A stretch of DNA of 64,000 nucleotides, taken from NCBI RefSeq assembly GCF_937616625.2, contig NC_065570.1:16254001-16318000 (forward strand), in the 5' to 3' direction. The position numbers and the translations under genes are program-made. The stretch is from Mercurialis annua. Its lineage: Eukaryota > Streptophyta > Magnoliopsida > Malpighiales > Euphorbiaceae. The notes beneath the pieces are model-generated. The model had not been told where the DNA came from. It ran no database searches and saw only the letters and a list, made by a program, of their open reading frames with translations. Positions 1-10,913 of the stretch are shown in pieces (within the stretch, counting starts at the first letter, position 1; every line of letters begins with the position of its first letter).

Positions 1-267
1 AACGTTTGGCTTAAAGCGCTAAAAAGTTGAAACGTTTGGATTTATTTCGTAACGTTTGTAACGTGTGGCATAAATCGTTAAAAATGTGAAGCGTTTGGAT
101 TTGTTTCGGAACGTTTGCAAACATTTGGCTTAAATCGCTAAAAAGGTGAAACGTTTCAATTTGTTTCGTAACGTTTGTAAACGTTTCGCTTAAATCGCTA
201 AAACGGTGAAACGTTTGGATTGAAATTGCTAAAAAGGTGACACGTTTGGTTTTGTTTCGTAAGGTTT
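1..267 (-). repeat. 60-bp satellite array, reverse orientation (block 1)
   Basis: About four and a half copies of the 60-bp monomer read on the minus strand. They are recognised by the recurring words AAACGTTTGGCTTAAATCGC and AAAAAGGTGAAACG. The array is cut at 267 by the TG of an LTR. Monomers are divergent, and most differences lie at CpG positions. The open frame seen here is a by-product of a repeat length divisible by three. Confidence 0.95.
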
Positions 268-305
268 TGTAATACCCCAAATATTTTAATGTAACTAAAT
301 TGTGC

Positions 306-311
306 CACGTG
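306..311 (+). promoter_or_regulatory. G-box (CACGTG) near LTR start
   Basis: The context GCCACGTGTCG lies 38 bp inside the LTR. The same core is at the same offset in the LTRs starting at 6317 (6355-6360) and 37959 (37998-38003). CACGTG is the core bound by plant bZIP and bHLH factors; binding here is inferred. Confidence 0.5.
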
Positions 312-785
312 TCGCAAATTCCGATAAATTAAGTTAAGATTGATTTAATTTAATAATATCGGGAATTTAGACTAACTTTTATTGAGCGGATTAGCGGGAT
401 TGAATGATAAGGCTTAGAAAATTAATATAAAATAAAAAATAGATCCCGTGACGGAAATTTTTTCACTAAGGTCCGCGAAATACTTTATAGTATTTATGGT
501 AACAGTTCAAGTCAATCGAATACTGTTCAAAATTTGGACGCGGATACGTTTTCGACTAAATTGCAACTTTTGAAAAGTTCAAAGACCAAAACTTAAATTA
601 GCCAATTAAGCCCCGAGAATAACGATTAAAATATCATTGGTGGAAAATAATAATTTTGGAATCGTATTAAATACGTACGTAATTGAGATAAAGTAAATAA
701 TTAATCGTTAAGTTAAAATAGAAAGTTGTAAAGAGAATTGGTTTAAGTTAATGAAATGAATGATTAAAAGAGTATATTAACCAAA

Positions 786-797
786 TATATATAAATA
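786..797 (+). promoter_or_regulatory. TATA box of LTR 1
   Basis: TATATATAAATA is followed by CCTTCATCAGA and a pyrimidine-rich, UTR-like stretch. The equivalent box recurs in LTR 2 and in the LTR at 37959. It probably sets the U3/R boundary, with a start site about 25-35 bp downstream. Confidence 0.55.
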
Positions 798-1165
798 TTC
801 CTTCATCAGATAAAGGATCCAGAATCCTTCACTTCTTTCTCTTTTCCATTTCTCACGACGATCAACTACGGTTCGTCGCTCGATCTCCGTTTCTCGTCTG
901 TTTCCGACTTTCTATAGCTCGAAACTATCGTAATTCAGTGGCGAATCATGGTAAGCTTCATGTTTTGTTGTTTGGGTGGATGAATTTCATTATATATCGA
1001 GTAAACGTATTAGGCCACGAAAAGCTTTTATCGTTTTCACGGTTTTAGACTTGAATTTGGTTGTTTTGAGTTTAGATATAGCATTTTTGATGTGTTTGGA
1101 TGTTGTTTATGCAAAAATGGGCGTATAGAACGTCAGAAAGCCCCGGAAAATAGATTCCGGGAGCC

Positions 1166-1302
1166 GTGCATGAAGTGCACGATCTTGCACACGAGGTGCA
1201 CGAACGTGCACCAACATGTGGTGCACGACTGTGCACCAAGGTGCACGAACGTGCACCAGCGGGAGGTACACAAACGTGCACCGCAATGCACGAGCGTGCA
1301 CC
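1166..1302 (+). repeat. GTGCAC palindrome tract in LTR 1
   Basis: A run of GTGCAC words forms short inverted repeats. Perfect examples have arms GGTGCACG and CGTGCACC around AA at 1195-1212 and again at 1240-1257, with a related 7-bp-arm repeat at 1220-1237. The tract is markedly richer in G+C than the LTR around it. It begins about 370 bp downstream of the TATA box, so it would be transcribed. Confidence 0.85.
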
Positions 1303-1826
1303 CAGACCCTTGTTTCCCCAATCATTTCGTTTTTAATACCCGTTTCGTATTCATGTATCGAGGTTGAAATCGATTTATTATCAATCGCATGAATCGTTAA
1401 CCTAATGAGGTTAAACGTGAGTTAAGTAGAATAGAGATACAAATCGTAAACGTGATAGATACTGTTTATCGGGATATACGCGTGAGAAGCACGACGATTA
1501 TGAGAATAGTGTGTCATGTCTTGAGTCTAGAGTCAATCTTAGAATAGAATTCTGATGTGAGTCAATTGTTTTAAATCGTTTTAAATCCGGCGAGGCAAGA
1601 AGCAGCTGGACCAGGATCTCGTGAAACTTAACAAGTTTTGTTTAACGTAACATTTTTGGATATAAGCGGTCACAGTGAGTTTATATAATTTACTTTTAAA
1701 ATATTTACATAAGCAAATATCTTTATATTGCATTACATTTGATTTGATTATTTGCAATGCAAATTCCTTATATGAATTGCATATATGATTGATTTGAAAC
1801 CAGTATTGATTCGATGGAACGTGCTA

Positions 1827-2041
1827 CCTATTGGGTGATAATCGGACTGTGTGATCACCAGTTTTGATTTGGTACAGCTGTAAACTTGATTATGAGCATG
1901 AATTTCGAAGTTGGACAATAAATTCGATACGAGTGAGAACTCGGTTACGGTGTAACCCGGAGTCCCCGTATCTAGTGAGTTGAACTCACACTTTGGGATT
2001 AAATGATTTGTCGCGATCGACGTGGTAGAGTGTGAACACTC
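1827..2041 (+). other. Series of short inverted repeats in the LTR (hairpin run)
   Basis: Five short dyads follow one another: CCTATTG with TAATCGG (1827-1845, one mismatch), GTGATCAC (1851-1858), GGTTAC with GTAACC (1943-1957), GTGAGT with ACTCAC (1975-1989) and GAGTGT with ACACTC (2028-2041). The same series occurs at 39317-39547. It may form structured leader RNA or a protein-binding region. Confidence 0.6.
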
Positions 2042-2073
2042 CCGGATCGAACTATTGGGATCAATTTGATTTG

Positions 2074-2075
<2 letters not shown>

Positions 2076-2108
<33 letters not shown>
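2076..2108. repeat. (TA)n microsatellite
   Basis: About 33 bases of alternating T and A inside LTR 1. It is absent at the equivalent place in the LTR at 37959, so it expanded after the copies separated. Confidence 0.95.
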
Positions 2109-2111
<3 letters not shown>

Positions 2112-2593
2112 TGATATGTTTGAGGATTAGGGTTTCAATCGGATCTTGTACTTGGCTGCATATGATTTTAAAGCTATTGCATTGTTTTATGTTTTACTTG
2201 AATACTTATTAGTAAATGTATGAACTCACTTAGTAAATTCCCATATACTGACCCCTCATAGTCTTTCCTTTCAGGTGAAAGCATTTTAAAGGATGGACTT
2301 CCATTTCTTGTTCCGGAAGTTTACAGTAGTTGAAGTATGTGTTAAAGGATGTATCACTTCATAGCGATGCAGTAGTCCGTAGATGTCTGTTTGTGCCTAA
2401 TGTTGAAGTGAAACGGTATATATATAATTAATTTTAAAGAATGATATTTTCTTCCGTTTGATTTCTTTAACCAATTGCCATGAATCGAATTGGTCACGAT
2501 TATGACTAGAAACAGGACAGTGCTTGATATGAGATATCGTTCGGTAAGACCCTGGTTTCTAAGAATCATTTGTAAATGTTTTTGGAAAACAAT

Positions 2594-3606
2594 GGCTTAA
2601 TCACCAAAAAATGTCAAACCTATACGTCTTGCGTCAGTTATAACCAAACCTTTAAAAATCACCAGATTTAGCCAAACCTTATATGTTTTGTTTCTTTTTT
2701 AGCCATTTTTGAATCGAACCGATTTTTTTAACACCATGTCGTCCATGTCACCGCCAACTAAGCAATTGGCTAACATGGTAGCTGATATATTTTAAATAGG
2801 TTTGGCTATAACTGACACAAAATGCATAGGTTTGGTATTTTTTGGTGATTAGAGCAAATTTTAAAATGAAACTAATTTTTAAATTTATTAATTAATAAAT
2901 TAATTATATTATAATAAAATTCATATATATTTAACAAAATAATTTTTTTTATTTAACACTAATTAAAATTACTCTAATTTTTTAGTAAACTTAATTGATT
3001 CTAATAAATTTGTTTTATAATATTTGATGGATATATAATTAATTTAAATTTTATTAAAAATAAACAATGTCATATTCATCAACATTAATTCCTAAAATAA
3101 TACATTAATTCATTTTTTTTATTTTGAATGACTAAAAATTTAAAACTATCCTTTGATTTTTATTATTAATTAAATTAATTACATATTCATTAAAATATAT
3201 AATAAAATAAATTTATTTGATTTAGTGAAAGATTAGATTAATTTTATTTAGTATTAAATAGAAAATATAATTATGTTTAAATATAAATGAATTTTATAAA
3301 TGATATAATTAATTTATTAATTATTAAATTTAAAAATTAGTTTGATTTTAAAATTTACCAAAAAATACCAAACCTATGCATTGTGTCAGTTATAGCCAAA
3401 CCTAATTTAAATATATCAGCTGCCATGTCAGCCAATTATTTAGTTGGCAGTGACGTGGACGACATGGTGTCAAAAAATCGGTTCGATTCAAAAATGGCTA
3501 AAAAAGAAACGGAATATATAAGGTTTGGTTAAATCTGGTGATTTTTAAAGGTTTGGCTATAACTGACACAAAACGCATAGGTTTGGCATTTTTTGGTGAT
3601 GAAGCC
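2594..3606. mobile_element. MULE-like non-autonomous DNA transposon with long TIRs
   Basis: The 1,013-bp element is bounded by a perfect 9-bp direct repeat, GAAAACAAT, at 2585-2593 and 3607-3615. A 9-bp duplication is the hallmark of Mutator-like transposition. The ends, GGCTTAATCACC and the complement of GGCTTCATCACC, start inverted repeats that I can follow for roughly 370-390 bp (about 2594-2985 against 3215-3606). The centre is AT-rich and has no coding frame. A motif of about 50 bp occurs four times in alternating orientation (about 2602-2651, 2798-2848, 3358-3402, 3549-3600), so each arm is itself bounded by inverted repeats. It inserted into the LTR after element A. Confidence 0.88.
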
Positions 3607-3791
3607 GAAAACAATTAAGATAATTTGATATTTGTAATGATAATATTTTAAAAGGTTTTCTGAAAACGCTTTATATAGAATAATATATTTAATTCGCGAA
3701 AATTCATAGTGGTTCTAGGCTTGCTACGGGATTTGGAGCTACCACTCCCATTCCCTAGCGCCGGTCTCGGCTCAATAATTTGGGTCGTGAC

Positions 3792-6316
3792 TATCAACAT
3801 ATCTTTTGATTGAACTGTCGGATCGGTTTAATATCGGAGTACGATGTTCGTAAGAAGGTTGACTAGGAGTTGACCGTTGCGATCGTCGAACGGAGGACTA
3901 AGCGACAGCTTTATAAGACTATTCATAGAAGACTTATACGACTGGAAATAACCAACCTAGCCAACACACTGCGAGAGTATAAGAAATAAAGATGTAAAAA
4001 TATGTATCAGATGTGGATGGGGGGACATACATGATTAATAAAGTTAAAGGATGAATTGCATATTGCGTGGACTATGTTAAGGAGTTGGAAATTCGTGTAA
4101 TGAGCTGTGCGGTTGGGCATTCTGACCAACAAATTAAAGGATAAGGACATGTACACGAAGTATAAGGTCACGAGATGAGGATAAGAAAGTTGAAGCGCAA
4201 AGAGTATAGTACGATAGCTATGCGATGTTGATGATGACTCTTAAAGGAAAACGTGGACGATACATGTGAAAGGACAACATATGTTTCATAACAAAGATTG
4301 CATTAGACGTATACAAATAAAAGGTTCTATACATTAGGACTGGCGGAGGAATCAAAGTAAGTTAACACTTAGGATACATAACGTATACGAACGAAGGTAC
4401 CCGGATAAGGATGTTATGACAAACGGAGAAAGCAAGAAAACGACGTGTAAAAAGGAGTTGGACTATAATAAGATAAAAGAGAAAGAAAGATATATAGCCA
4501 ATAAAGACAAAAAGATCCTGAAGTTTGATACCATAAGTGACGACGAATGAGGAATGTTACAATGGATTAAGTACACGGGTATAGGAATATCTCCCATTGG
4601 ATATATAACTGAGCAAGTGGATAGAAAGATTTATAAAGAACGAGTTAAAGAAGAAGAATGAATAGTTAAGATTAGAATACCAAGAGTGAAGTTGTAATTT
4701 AAGGACATTGATCGAAGTTAAAAGTATACTAGTTTGAAGATAAAAAAAAGAGGGCATTGTACCAACAGGAAAATCAACGATTAGAAACGTAACAAAGACA
4801 TGTGGAATGAGAGAATGACAACAAAGAAGTATATGAAAGGAAATAATGAGCTGCAATAAGAATGAATCGTGAGTAAAAGTATTTATAAAGAGTTTGAATA
4901 CAAGGAAAAGTACAAGAAGAAAACGAAGAATTTTTATAGAAGTTTATAAACGTCACTTTTATGATGTCAAGCATAAGCTATCTACGGACTGATAAACCAA
5001 TGTTGAGCGAATTGTTTTCATAAAGATGTGTAGTGGGGAAGAGACAAAGTATCTATCGAAAATGACAGAGAGATGGATAGTCAGATTGACTAGTTAAGTC
5101 TAATACCTTCTTAGAACCAAAAAGCTAATGAAAAATCGAACCAGGAATGTTCAAGAATCTACAAGATCAGTAACTACATAAGAGTATAACAATTTGAAGA
5201 TTAAGATTGGATTAAAATAAAGTATCACTAGATAAGGAATGTCTAATGAAAACAATAAGTCACTAAGATAAGAAGCTGTTGAAAGAATATGAAAGAACAA
5301 CGATACCACGAGAGGTAGATCAAAGCAGCATGGAGAATACTTGTACCTACTGACAAGGAAAGGCTACAAAATTAATCTACGAATTTGGAAATTAGAAACA
5401 GAGTCTCAAATGAAGGGAAAGTAATACTGACCAAAGAAATGAATAAAACCAAAAGATCAAAAGACAAGATACGCTGTGGAAGATGAATGCTATAAAAAGA
5501 TCTCCCTGACCTAAGTAAAACCACTTCGCCAAGGATGTAAACTTGGATATAAGTATTTAAACGAGTTTTGGTACATACACTATGGAGCATTTCAAGAGAG
5601 ATTTGATTCGTGATACAAGACCACGAAAAATAGTAAGTCAACGAAGCGAAGAATTGATAAGTCACAAAGACAAATAAAGTATCCTTTCACTCTACGATCA
5701 ATTAGAGTGAAATTATGTATCATAAGAAGATAGATACAATAAGATAACTGATATAAGATTAAGAGTAGAGCTATAAGTGAAACGATTACTGTGGATAAGT
5801 AATTTGAGTAATGCAAGCAAGGGACCTTGCTACAGGAAAGTGGGAAACCATCAAAAAATGACGACATACAGAATTTCAAAGAACACGATGGATAGCAAAA
5901 CAACGATAGTGTATGGCAGTCGCACAAGTTGATGTTATCAAAAAATTATGATCAAGGTAGTGACAGAATAAGGAACGTGATATTAACAAACTTCCAATGA
6001 AGGAGCAACCGCGGTACGTCAAGGTGAAACAATTACTTCTGACAAATAACTTGAAGTACGCAAATAAGGGAGTCTACTACCAGCAAGTTTAACCCGATGA
6101 CGTCAGATATAAGGAAAAGCGATAAGTGTGAAATGCAAGAATGGTAACTATATTTGGACACAACCCCGCTATCAAGAAAGTTCATTAGGATGGCAAGTCG
6201 AGGACAAGACCTCAAGTCTTTACAAAGGAACGTAATACTTGATGGGTAAAAGTATTACGAATGCAAAAGTATCAATGGAATAAAGTAAATAAGAAGGATT
6301 TATGAAAATTCGAGAA
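3792..6316 (+). other. Non-coding internal region of element A
   Basis: 2.5 kb between the two LTRs. The plus strand is strongly A- and G-rich. I find no frame resembling gag, protease, reverse transcriptase, RNase H or integrase; the minus-strand open frames are short and look like chance frames on the pyrimidine-rich strand. A primer site is not recognisable just after 3791, where the sequence reads TATCAACATATC; this shares only the TATCA core with the iMet site. No clear polypurine tract precedes 6317. It could be a LARD-type spacer or badly decayed coding sequence. Confidence 0.6.
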
Positions 6317-6853
6317 TGTAATACACCAAATATTTTAAAGTAATTAAATTATGCCACGTGTCGCAAATTCCGATAAATTAAGTTAAGATGCATTTAATTT
6401 AATAATATCGGGAATTTAGACTAAGTTTTATTGAGCGGATTAGCGGGATTGAAGGATAAGGCTTAGAAAATTAATATAAAATAAAATATAGATCCCGTGA
6501 CGGAAATTATTTAGCCAAGGTCCGCGAAATACTTTATAGTATTTATGGTAAAAGTTTCAAGTCAATCGGAGACTGTTAAAAATTTGGACGCGAATGCGTT
6601 TTTGACTAAATTGCAACTTTTGAAAAGTTCAAAGACCAAAACATAGATTAGCCAATTAAGCCCTGAGAATAGCGATTAAAAGAATATTGATGGAAAATAA
6701 TAATTTTGGAATCATATTATTTATTGGATATATATATAATACGTACGTAATTGAGATAAAGTAAATAATTAATCGTTAAGTTAAATTAGAAAGTTTTAAA
6801 GAGATTTGGTTTAAGTTAAAGAAATGAAGGATTAAAAGAGTACATTAACCAAA

Positions 6854-6863
6854 TATATATAAA
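6854..6863 (+). promoter_or_regulatory. TATA box of LTR 2
   Basis: TATATATAAA is followed by CATTCCTTCATCAGATG, collinear with the box at 786 in LTR 1. The promoter half of this LTR is retained although its 3' half is lost. Confidence 0.5.
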
Positions 6864-7229
6864 CATTCCTTCATCAGATGAAGGATCCAAAATCCTTCAT
6901 CCTTCACTTCTTTCTCTTTTCCATTTCTCACGAAGATTAATTACGGTTCGTCGCTCGATCTCCGTTTCTCGTTTCCGACGTTTTATAGCTCGAAACGATC
7001 GTATTTCAGTGGCGAATCACGGTAAGCTTGACATTTGGTTATTTGGGTGGATGAATTTTATTATATATTGAGTAAAAAGTTTAGGCCACGAAATGATTTT
7101 ATTGTTTTAACGGTTCTAGAACTGAATTTGGTTGTTTTGAGTTTAGATTTTTTATGCGTTTGGATGTTGTTAATGCAAAAATGGGCGGATAGCACGTCGG
7201 AAAGCCCTGGAAAATGGATTTCGGGGGCC

Positions 7230-7312
7230 GTGCACGATCGAGCACACGAGGTGCACGAACATGCACCAGCAGGAGGTCCACGAACGTGCATCGCAATGCA
7301 CGAGTGTGCACC
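7230..7312 (+). repeat. GTGCAC palindrome tract in LTR 2 (shorter allele)
   Basis: It is equivalent to 1166-1302 but about 54 bp shorter: the central copies seen in LTR 1 are missing. Retained words include GTGCACGAAC, ATGCACC and CGAACGTGCA. The length difference between sister LTRs shows that the tract gains or loses units. Confidence 0.8.
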
Positions 7313-8679
7313 GGGACCCTTGTTTCCCCAATCGTTTCGTTTTTAATACCCGTTTCGTATTCGTGTATCGAGATTGAAATCGATTGATTATCAATCGAAT
7401 GAATCGTGAACCTAATGAGATTAAACGTGAGTTAAGTAGAAAAGAGATACAAATCGTAAACGAGTTAGATACCGTTTATCGGGATATACGTGTTGACTGC
7501 TAACCGCAAGTGACGGTATCGCACAAGTAATATAATCCGGAAGTACAGATATCGATCCCATAGAGACAATGGATTTAATGATCAATTTTAAGAAGTCTTT
7601 TGACCGGTTAGCTACGAAAATGGTTTGAGAGTTTTGTGACCAAAATAATTAAAAGTAACCAATTAACAAATAATTTAAGTAATTAAAATCAATAAAGTAA
7701 AAATGATTCAAAAGATGATTATTGTAAATTATAAGAGTAAAGGTTCAAGGGTTGATAATTCCGAATAAGAATATAAAATCATGAACAATGAATATCTTGG
7801 TGATTATCTAGAATCGAGCCATTCTAAAATATCGAATCCCGCTCTCTCGAGCCTCAAAGATCGAAATGATCATACTTAGTTGTATTGCCAAAATTATAGT
7901 TCATGCTAGTCTAAAGCATCCATAGCTCTCTCTGGAGTTACCACAGATAAAAATAAACAAATAATCAAACTATAGGCAAATTACTCACTCTCGTGTTATA
8001 ATGAACCTAGTCAAATGATTAAATGATATTTTTTTAAGCAAACCCTTAAGAAAACTGATTCATTAACTCACTCTCGTGTTATTAACTCATACGTGGTTGA
8101 TTAACTGATCTATTTTAACTAAGCTCTCTCGAGTCAATTATTAAAACATGAAACAGTGAATGAATTGATCAAAAACATTCATGCATGAAGAATATTAATC
8201 AACACCGAATTTCAACACCTATTAATTAATTGATAATTAACTCACTCTCGTGTTATTAAAAAACAATTAACCAACTAAATTGTGATTGTGAAGCAAACTC
8301 AAGATTACTTAAATTCCAACCCACTCTCGTGGCGTTGTCCTTTATGTTTCCGATTATTTAGATCTATTTAATTAACAATTTCTCAATTAGTTAACTAAAC
8401 ATGTATCATGAATCAATTTCTCAATTTAATCCAAGCATTAAGTTCAATAACCGAAACACGATAAATCACCAAAATATCCAAGGCCAATCAATTATACAAA
8501 TAAACGTTCATATCAACCCTCAAACTAAAGGTTTAGTAACCCATTGTCATATGAATTATAACAATGGATAAGAACATGAGAAAATAAAAGATAGAAATAA
8601 TCTATACTAAAAAGTATTTGTAGTGGCTAATCCTAAGTCTACACTAAGTTATGATATGATTTCTCTACACAAATGGGGT

Positions 8680-8691
8680 CTATTTATAGAG
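8680..8691 (-). promoter_or_regulatory. TATA box of the Athila-like LTR
   Basis: On the minus strand the sequence reads CTCTATAAATAGACCCC, a near-ideal plant TATA element. Transcription would start about 30 bp lower, near 8650, and proceed leftward. Confidence 0.6.
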
Positions 8692-9042
8692 TCACTTGGA
8701 GTGGAGTTCAAACCAAAGATTTAATCTTTCCATGTGAAGCTTGAATTATGATCAAGTTGAGAATATCTTCTTTCCTTTGAAAGTGGAGTAATGATCAAGT
8801 CCTTCCATAATCAACTTGAGTGGACCAATCTTTAACTTGTCTTGTTTCCAAAAGAGCATAGCTTCTTCCCTTAATAAGCTTTTATCTTATTGCCAAAGTC
8901 CACTTCTTTATGTGCAAGTCAAGAAAGAGCACTCTCTTGAGTGTGAATACAATATTCTGCTGATTATAGAAGGTCCAATGTGATAACTTCATAATTTTGT
9001 TGCCTTATTCCAATGCGAACGCATTTTTGTGCAAATCCAGTT

Positions 9043-9095
9043 GTCAGCCGGCCCTTGGCAGGCCTGTCGTGGGCGGGCTGAAGGCCGGCCAATCT
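9043..9095. repeat. GGCCGGC palindrome tract in the Athila-like LTR
   Basis: A G+C-rich island with CAGCCGGCCC, GGCAGGCC, GGGCGGGC and AAGGCCGGCC in AT-rich surroundings. Related tracts occur inside the same element at about 13075-13215 and 14660-14735. Confidence 0.7.
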
Positions 9096-9354
9096 GCCTT
9101 CTTTTGAGTCTTGACCAGTTTGATTCAACTCGAACCGGTTGGGCTTGGGTTCGGCTCTGATTTTCTGAATTCTTCTGGCTATGACCATTTGACCCTGTTT
9201 CAATCATATATGGCCCAAAAATGATGAGATTTAATATTTATTCTTAAAAATTACAAAACATGAAATCCTAACTATTTAAACTTTTATTTTACGAATAAGT
9301 ACTGAAAACTGATGAGTAAATACTATGAAAACTACGTAAAATAATAGCTTATCA

Positions 9355-9393
9355 AACCTCCTCACACTAAAGCTTTGCTTGTCCTCAAGCAAA
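9355..9393 (-). promoter_or_regulatory. 3' polypurine tract with upstream stem-loop
   Basis: On the minus strand, GTGTGAGGAGGTT (9367-9355) abuts the TGATAAGC start of the LTR and fits the plus-strand priming polypurine tract. Just upstream, 9393-9374 forms a stem of TTTGCTTG and CAAGCAAA with loop AGGA. The function of the polypurine tract is established for LTR elements; that of the stem-loop is inferred. Confidence 0.7.
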
Positions 9394-10913
9394 ACATGAA
9401 TCTTTCCCTAACTATAAACTAACCCGGCTCGAAACATCTTAAATACAAGTCAAAAATTAATTTACCAAACTAATGAATTGATTAAGTGAGATTTCCTAAA
9501 CAAACAACCATTAATGATACAGACAAATGATGGATGAACATAGAATGACATAATCCGATAACACTAAGAATACTATCATTCTAGCTTTTGCAACACTGAA
9601 TACTACTAATGAATCGCCATCGTTTGCGGGACATGTGTAAAGTAGTCAATTCTCTTAATTAGCAAATCATGTCAATAACTCATAATAAATAAGCAAATGG
9701 CATTAATTCCTCACAAGTTTTCACTCCGACACTCATGTGTTTGAGGTGTGAAATCAACAATTATCTCTCAATTGAAAACATGCGAATTTACCATAGGCTT
9801 GCTCATAGTCCCGGACTCCGCTACTTGGCTCGGTTTTCGACAAAAATCACTTGGTCTTTATTTTTGGGTGTGATGGGGTTAAGGGCAAAAATAAGTAATA
9901 TTTTTGGATTTTTGAAATAACTTGACTTGAATCAACTTTTCTTTGAAGTGTGAAATATTGGACTAGTTAGGAATTTTTCTTGAACAAGTGAACTTTCTTC
10001 TCTTTTTATTTGCCTTTTTCTTTTTCTTTTGATTTTCTTTTCCTTTTCTGCTTTTTCTTGCATCTTTTCTTTTATTGCAAGGCATTTATTTTCTTTTTAA
10101 GGCACTTGTTCACATTTGTCTTTTTCATCATCAAGCTAAAATCACACTTTTCTTCAATTTTTATTGATCAAATCAAGTTGATGTGTTGAAATAGGTGAAG
10201 ATTTGAAGGGTAAAAGATGTGAAATGTGGGGTGAAAATCAAGAAAAAAGGCTAAGACTCAAAATTTGTGTAATCTAATGGATGAAGGGTAGGCTATTTAA
10301 GTGGTCTAAAATGAATTGTGTGTACCTAAATGCCAAGTTTATCTAAATGTCAAAAACTCAACCGTGTAACTTTGAACGGACACTGAGCAAGTTCTAGAAA
10401 TGTAGCATGTTAATCAATTTTCACAACAAGATATTAGGCTCAAACTCTCAAGAATAATGTTGTGTTCTGCCATTTACTTAAATATTACAAGTCATGCCAA
10501 AATTGCAACAAGTTTGAAAGTGACTCAATTGTTGATAAAAAGCAAACATTTTATGATTCCGCATCAAGTTCTTCAATCGAGTTTCAGTGGTTACCAAAGG
10601 CTAGAAATTGAATTCACCCTAGTCCTATCGAATTATGTCATAAAATTAATATTTTTATTTGTCGAACATCATTAACTATTGTTGGAATTGAAAACCGCAC
10701 TTACATTTATTCAATGTTTGGAGCTATTTGACAAATATTTAAAATATCAAGCCAAAACTTTATTTATTTTTCTATTTACATTTTTTCTTTGATTTTTCCT
10801 TCTCACATTATTTTTAACCATAATTTAAACTAAAATTATATACAAAAATGAATTTTTTTTATTTTAAATTTTCTATTTTTTTATTTTTTTTATTATTATG
10901 ATTTTTTTCTTTT
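9394..10913 (-). other. Non-coding spacer of the Athila-like element
   Basis: 1.5 kb between two stem-loop/polypurine motifs. It contains a long pyrimidine-rich stretch on the plus strand (about 9985-10085), hence purine-rich on the sense strand. The open frames here are short and unlike any known protein. I see no gene. Confidence 0.6.

Larger units (their letters stand above)
268..3791 (+). repeat. 5' LTR of element A (contains a MULE-like insertion)
   Basis: It starts TGTAATACCCC and ends in GGGTCGTGAC, like the LTR at 37959-40128. Total length is 3,524 bp, or about 2.5 kb after removing the 1,013-bp insertion at 2594-3606. In order it holds a G-box (306), a TATA box (786), a GTGCAC palindrome tract (1166-1302), a run of short inverted repeats (1827-2041), a TA microsatellite (2076-2108), a splice-acceptor-like TTTCAG (2269-2274) and the conserved terminal segment (about 3715-3791). 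The last base or two before the internal region are uncertain. Confidence 0.85.
268..7490 (+). mobile_element. Tekay/Del-like LTR retrotransposon A, non-autonomous, 3' LTR broken
   Basis: Two directly repeated LTRs begin TGTAATAC at 268 and 6317 and enclose 2.5 kb of non-coding DNA. Both share the G-box, TATA box, GTGCAC tract and following segments in the same order. A hand comparison of the first 330 bases gives roughly one difference per 15 bases, so the insertion is not recent. No gag-pol frame and no intact primer site follow the first LTR, so the element could only have moved with help from a relative. The 3' LTR stops at 7490, where an Athila-like element begins, and its distal half is missing from the window. 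Tekay assignment rests on similarity to the LTR at 37959, which is followed by an iMet primer site and gag. Confidence 0.8.
6317..7490 (+). repeat. 3' LTR of element A, truncated
   Basis: It starts TGTAATACACC and parallels 268 to about 1480 closely, with the G-box (6355-6360), TATA box (6854-6863) and GTGCAC tract (7230-7312). It breaks after GGGATATACG at 7490, exactly where the TGTTGACT end of the Athila-like LTR begins. The rest of the LTR does not reappear beyond that element. Confidence 0.88.
7491..9354 (-). repeat. 3' LTR of the Athila-like element
   Basis: 1,864 bp. On the minus strand it begins TGATAAGC and ends GTCAACA. Clear similarity to the solo LTR at 43287-44732 includes repeated CTCTCGAG and CACTCTCG words and the near-terminal segment around 7530-7570, which supports one family. 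It carries a minus-strand TATA box at 8680-8691 and a GGCCGGC-rich tract around 9043-9095, upstream of that box in element orientation. Confidence 0.8.

Noticed and set aside
1092..1367. Overlapping open frames rich in Cys, His and Val across the GTGCAC tract, on both strands
   Set aside because: They are produced by the palindromic GTGCAC repeats, which read open in several frames. They lie inside an LTR, and the equivalent region in LTR 2 has a different length.
4557..6215. Minus-strand open frames of 60-111 codons in the interior of element A
   Set aside because: They sit on the pyrimidine-rich strand and give Phe/Leu/Ser-rich products with no recognisable domain. The bias of the strand explains both the open length and the hydrophobic look.
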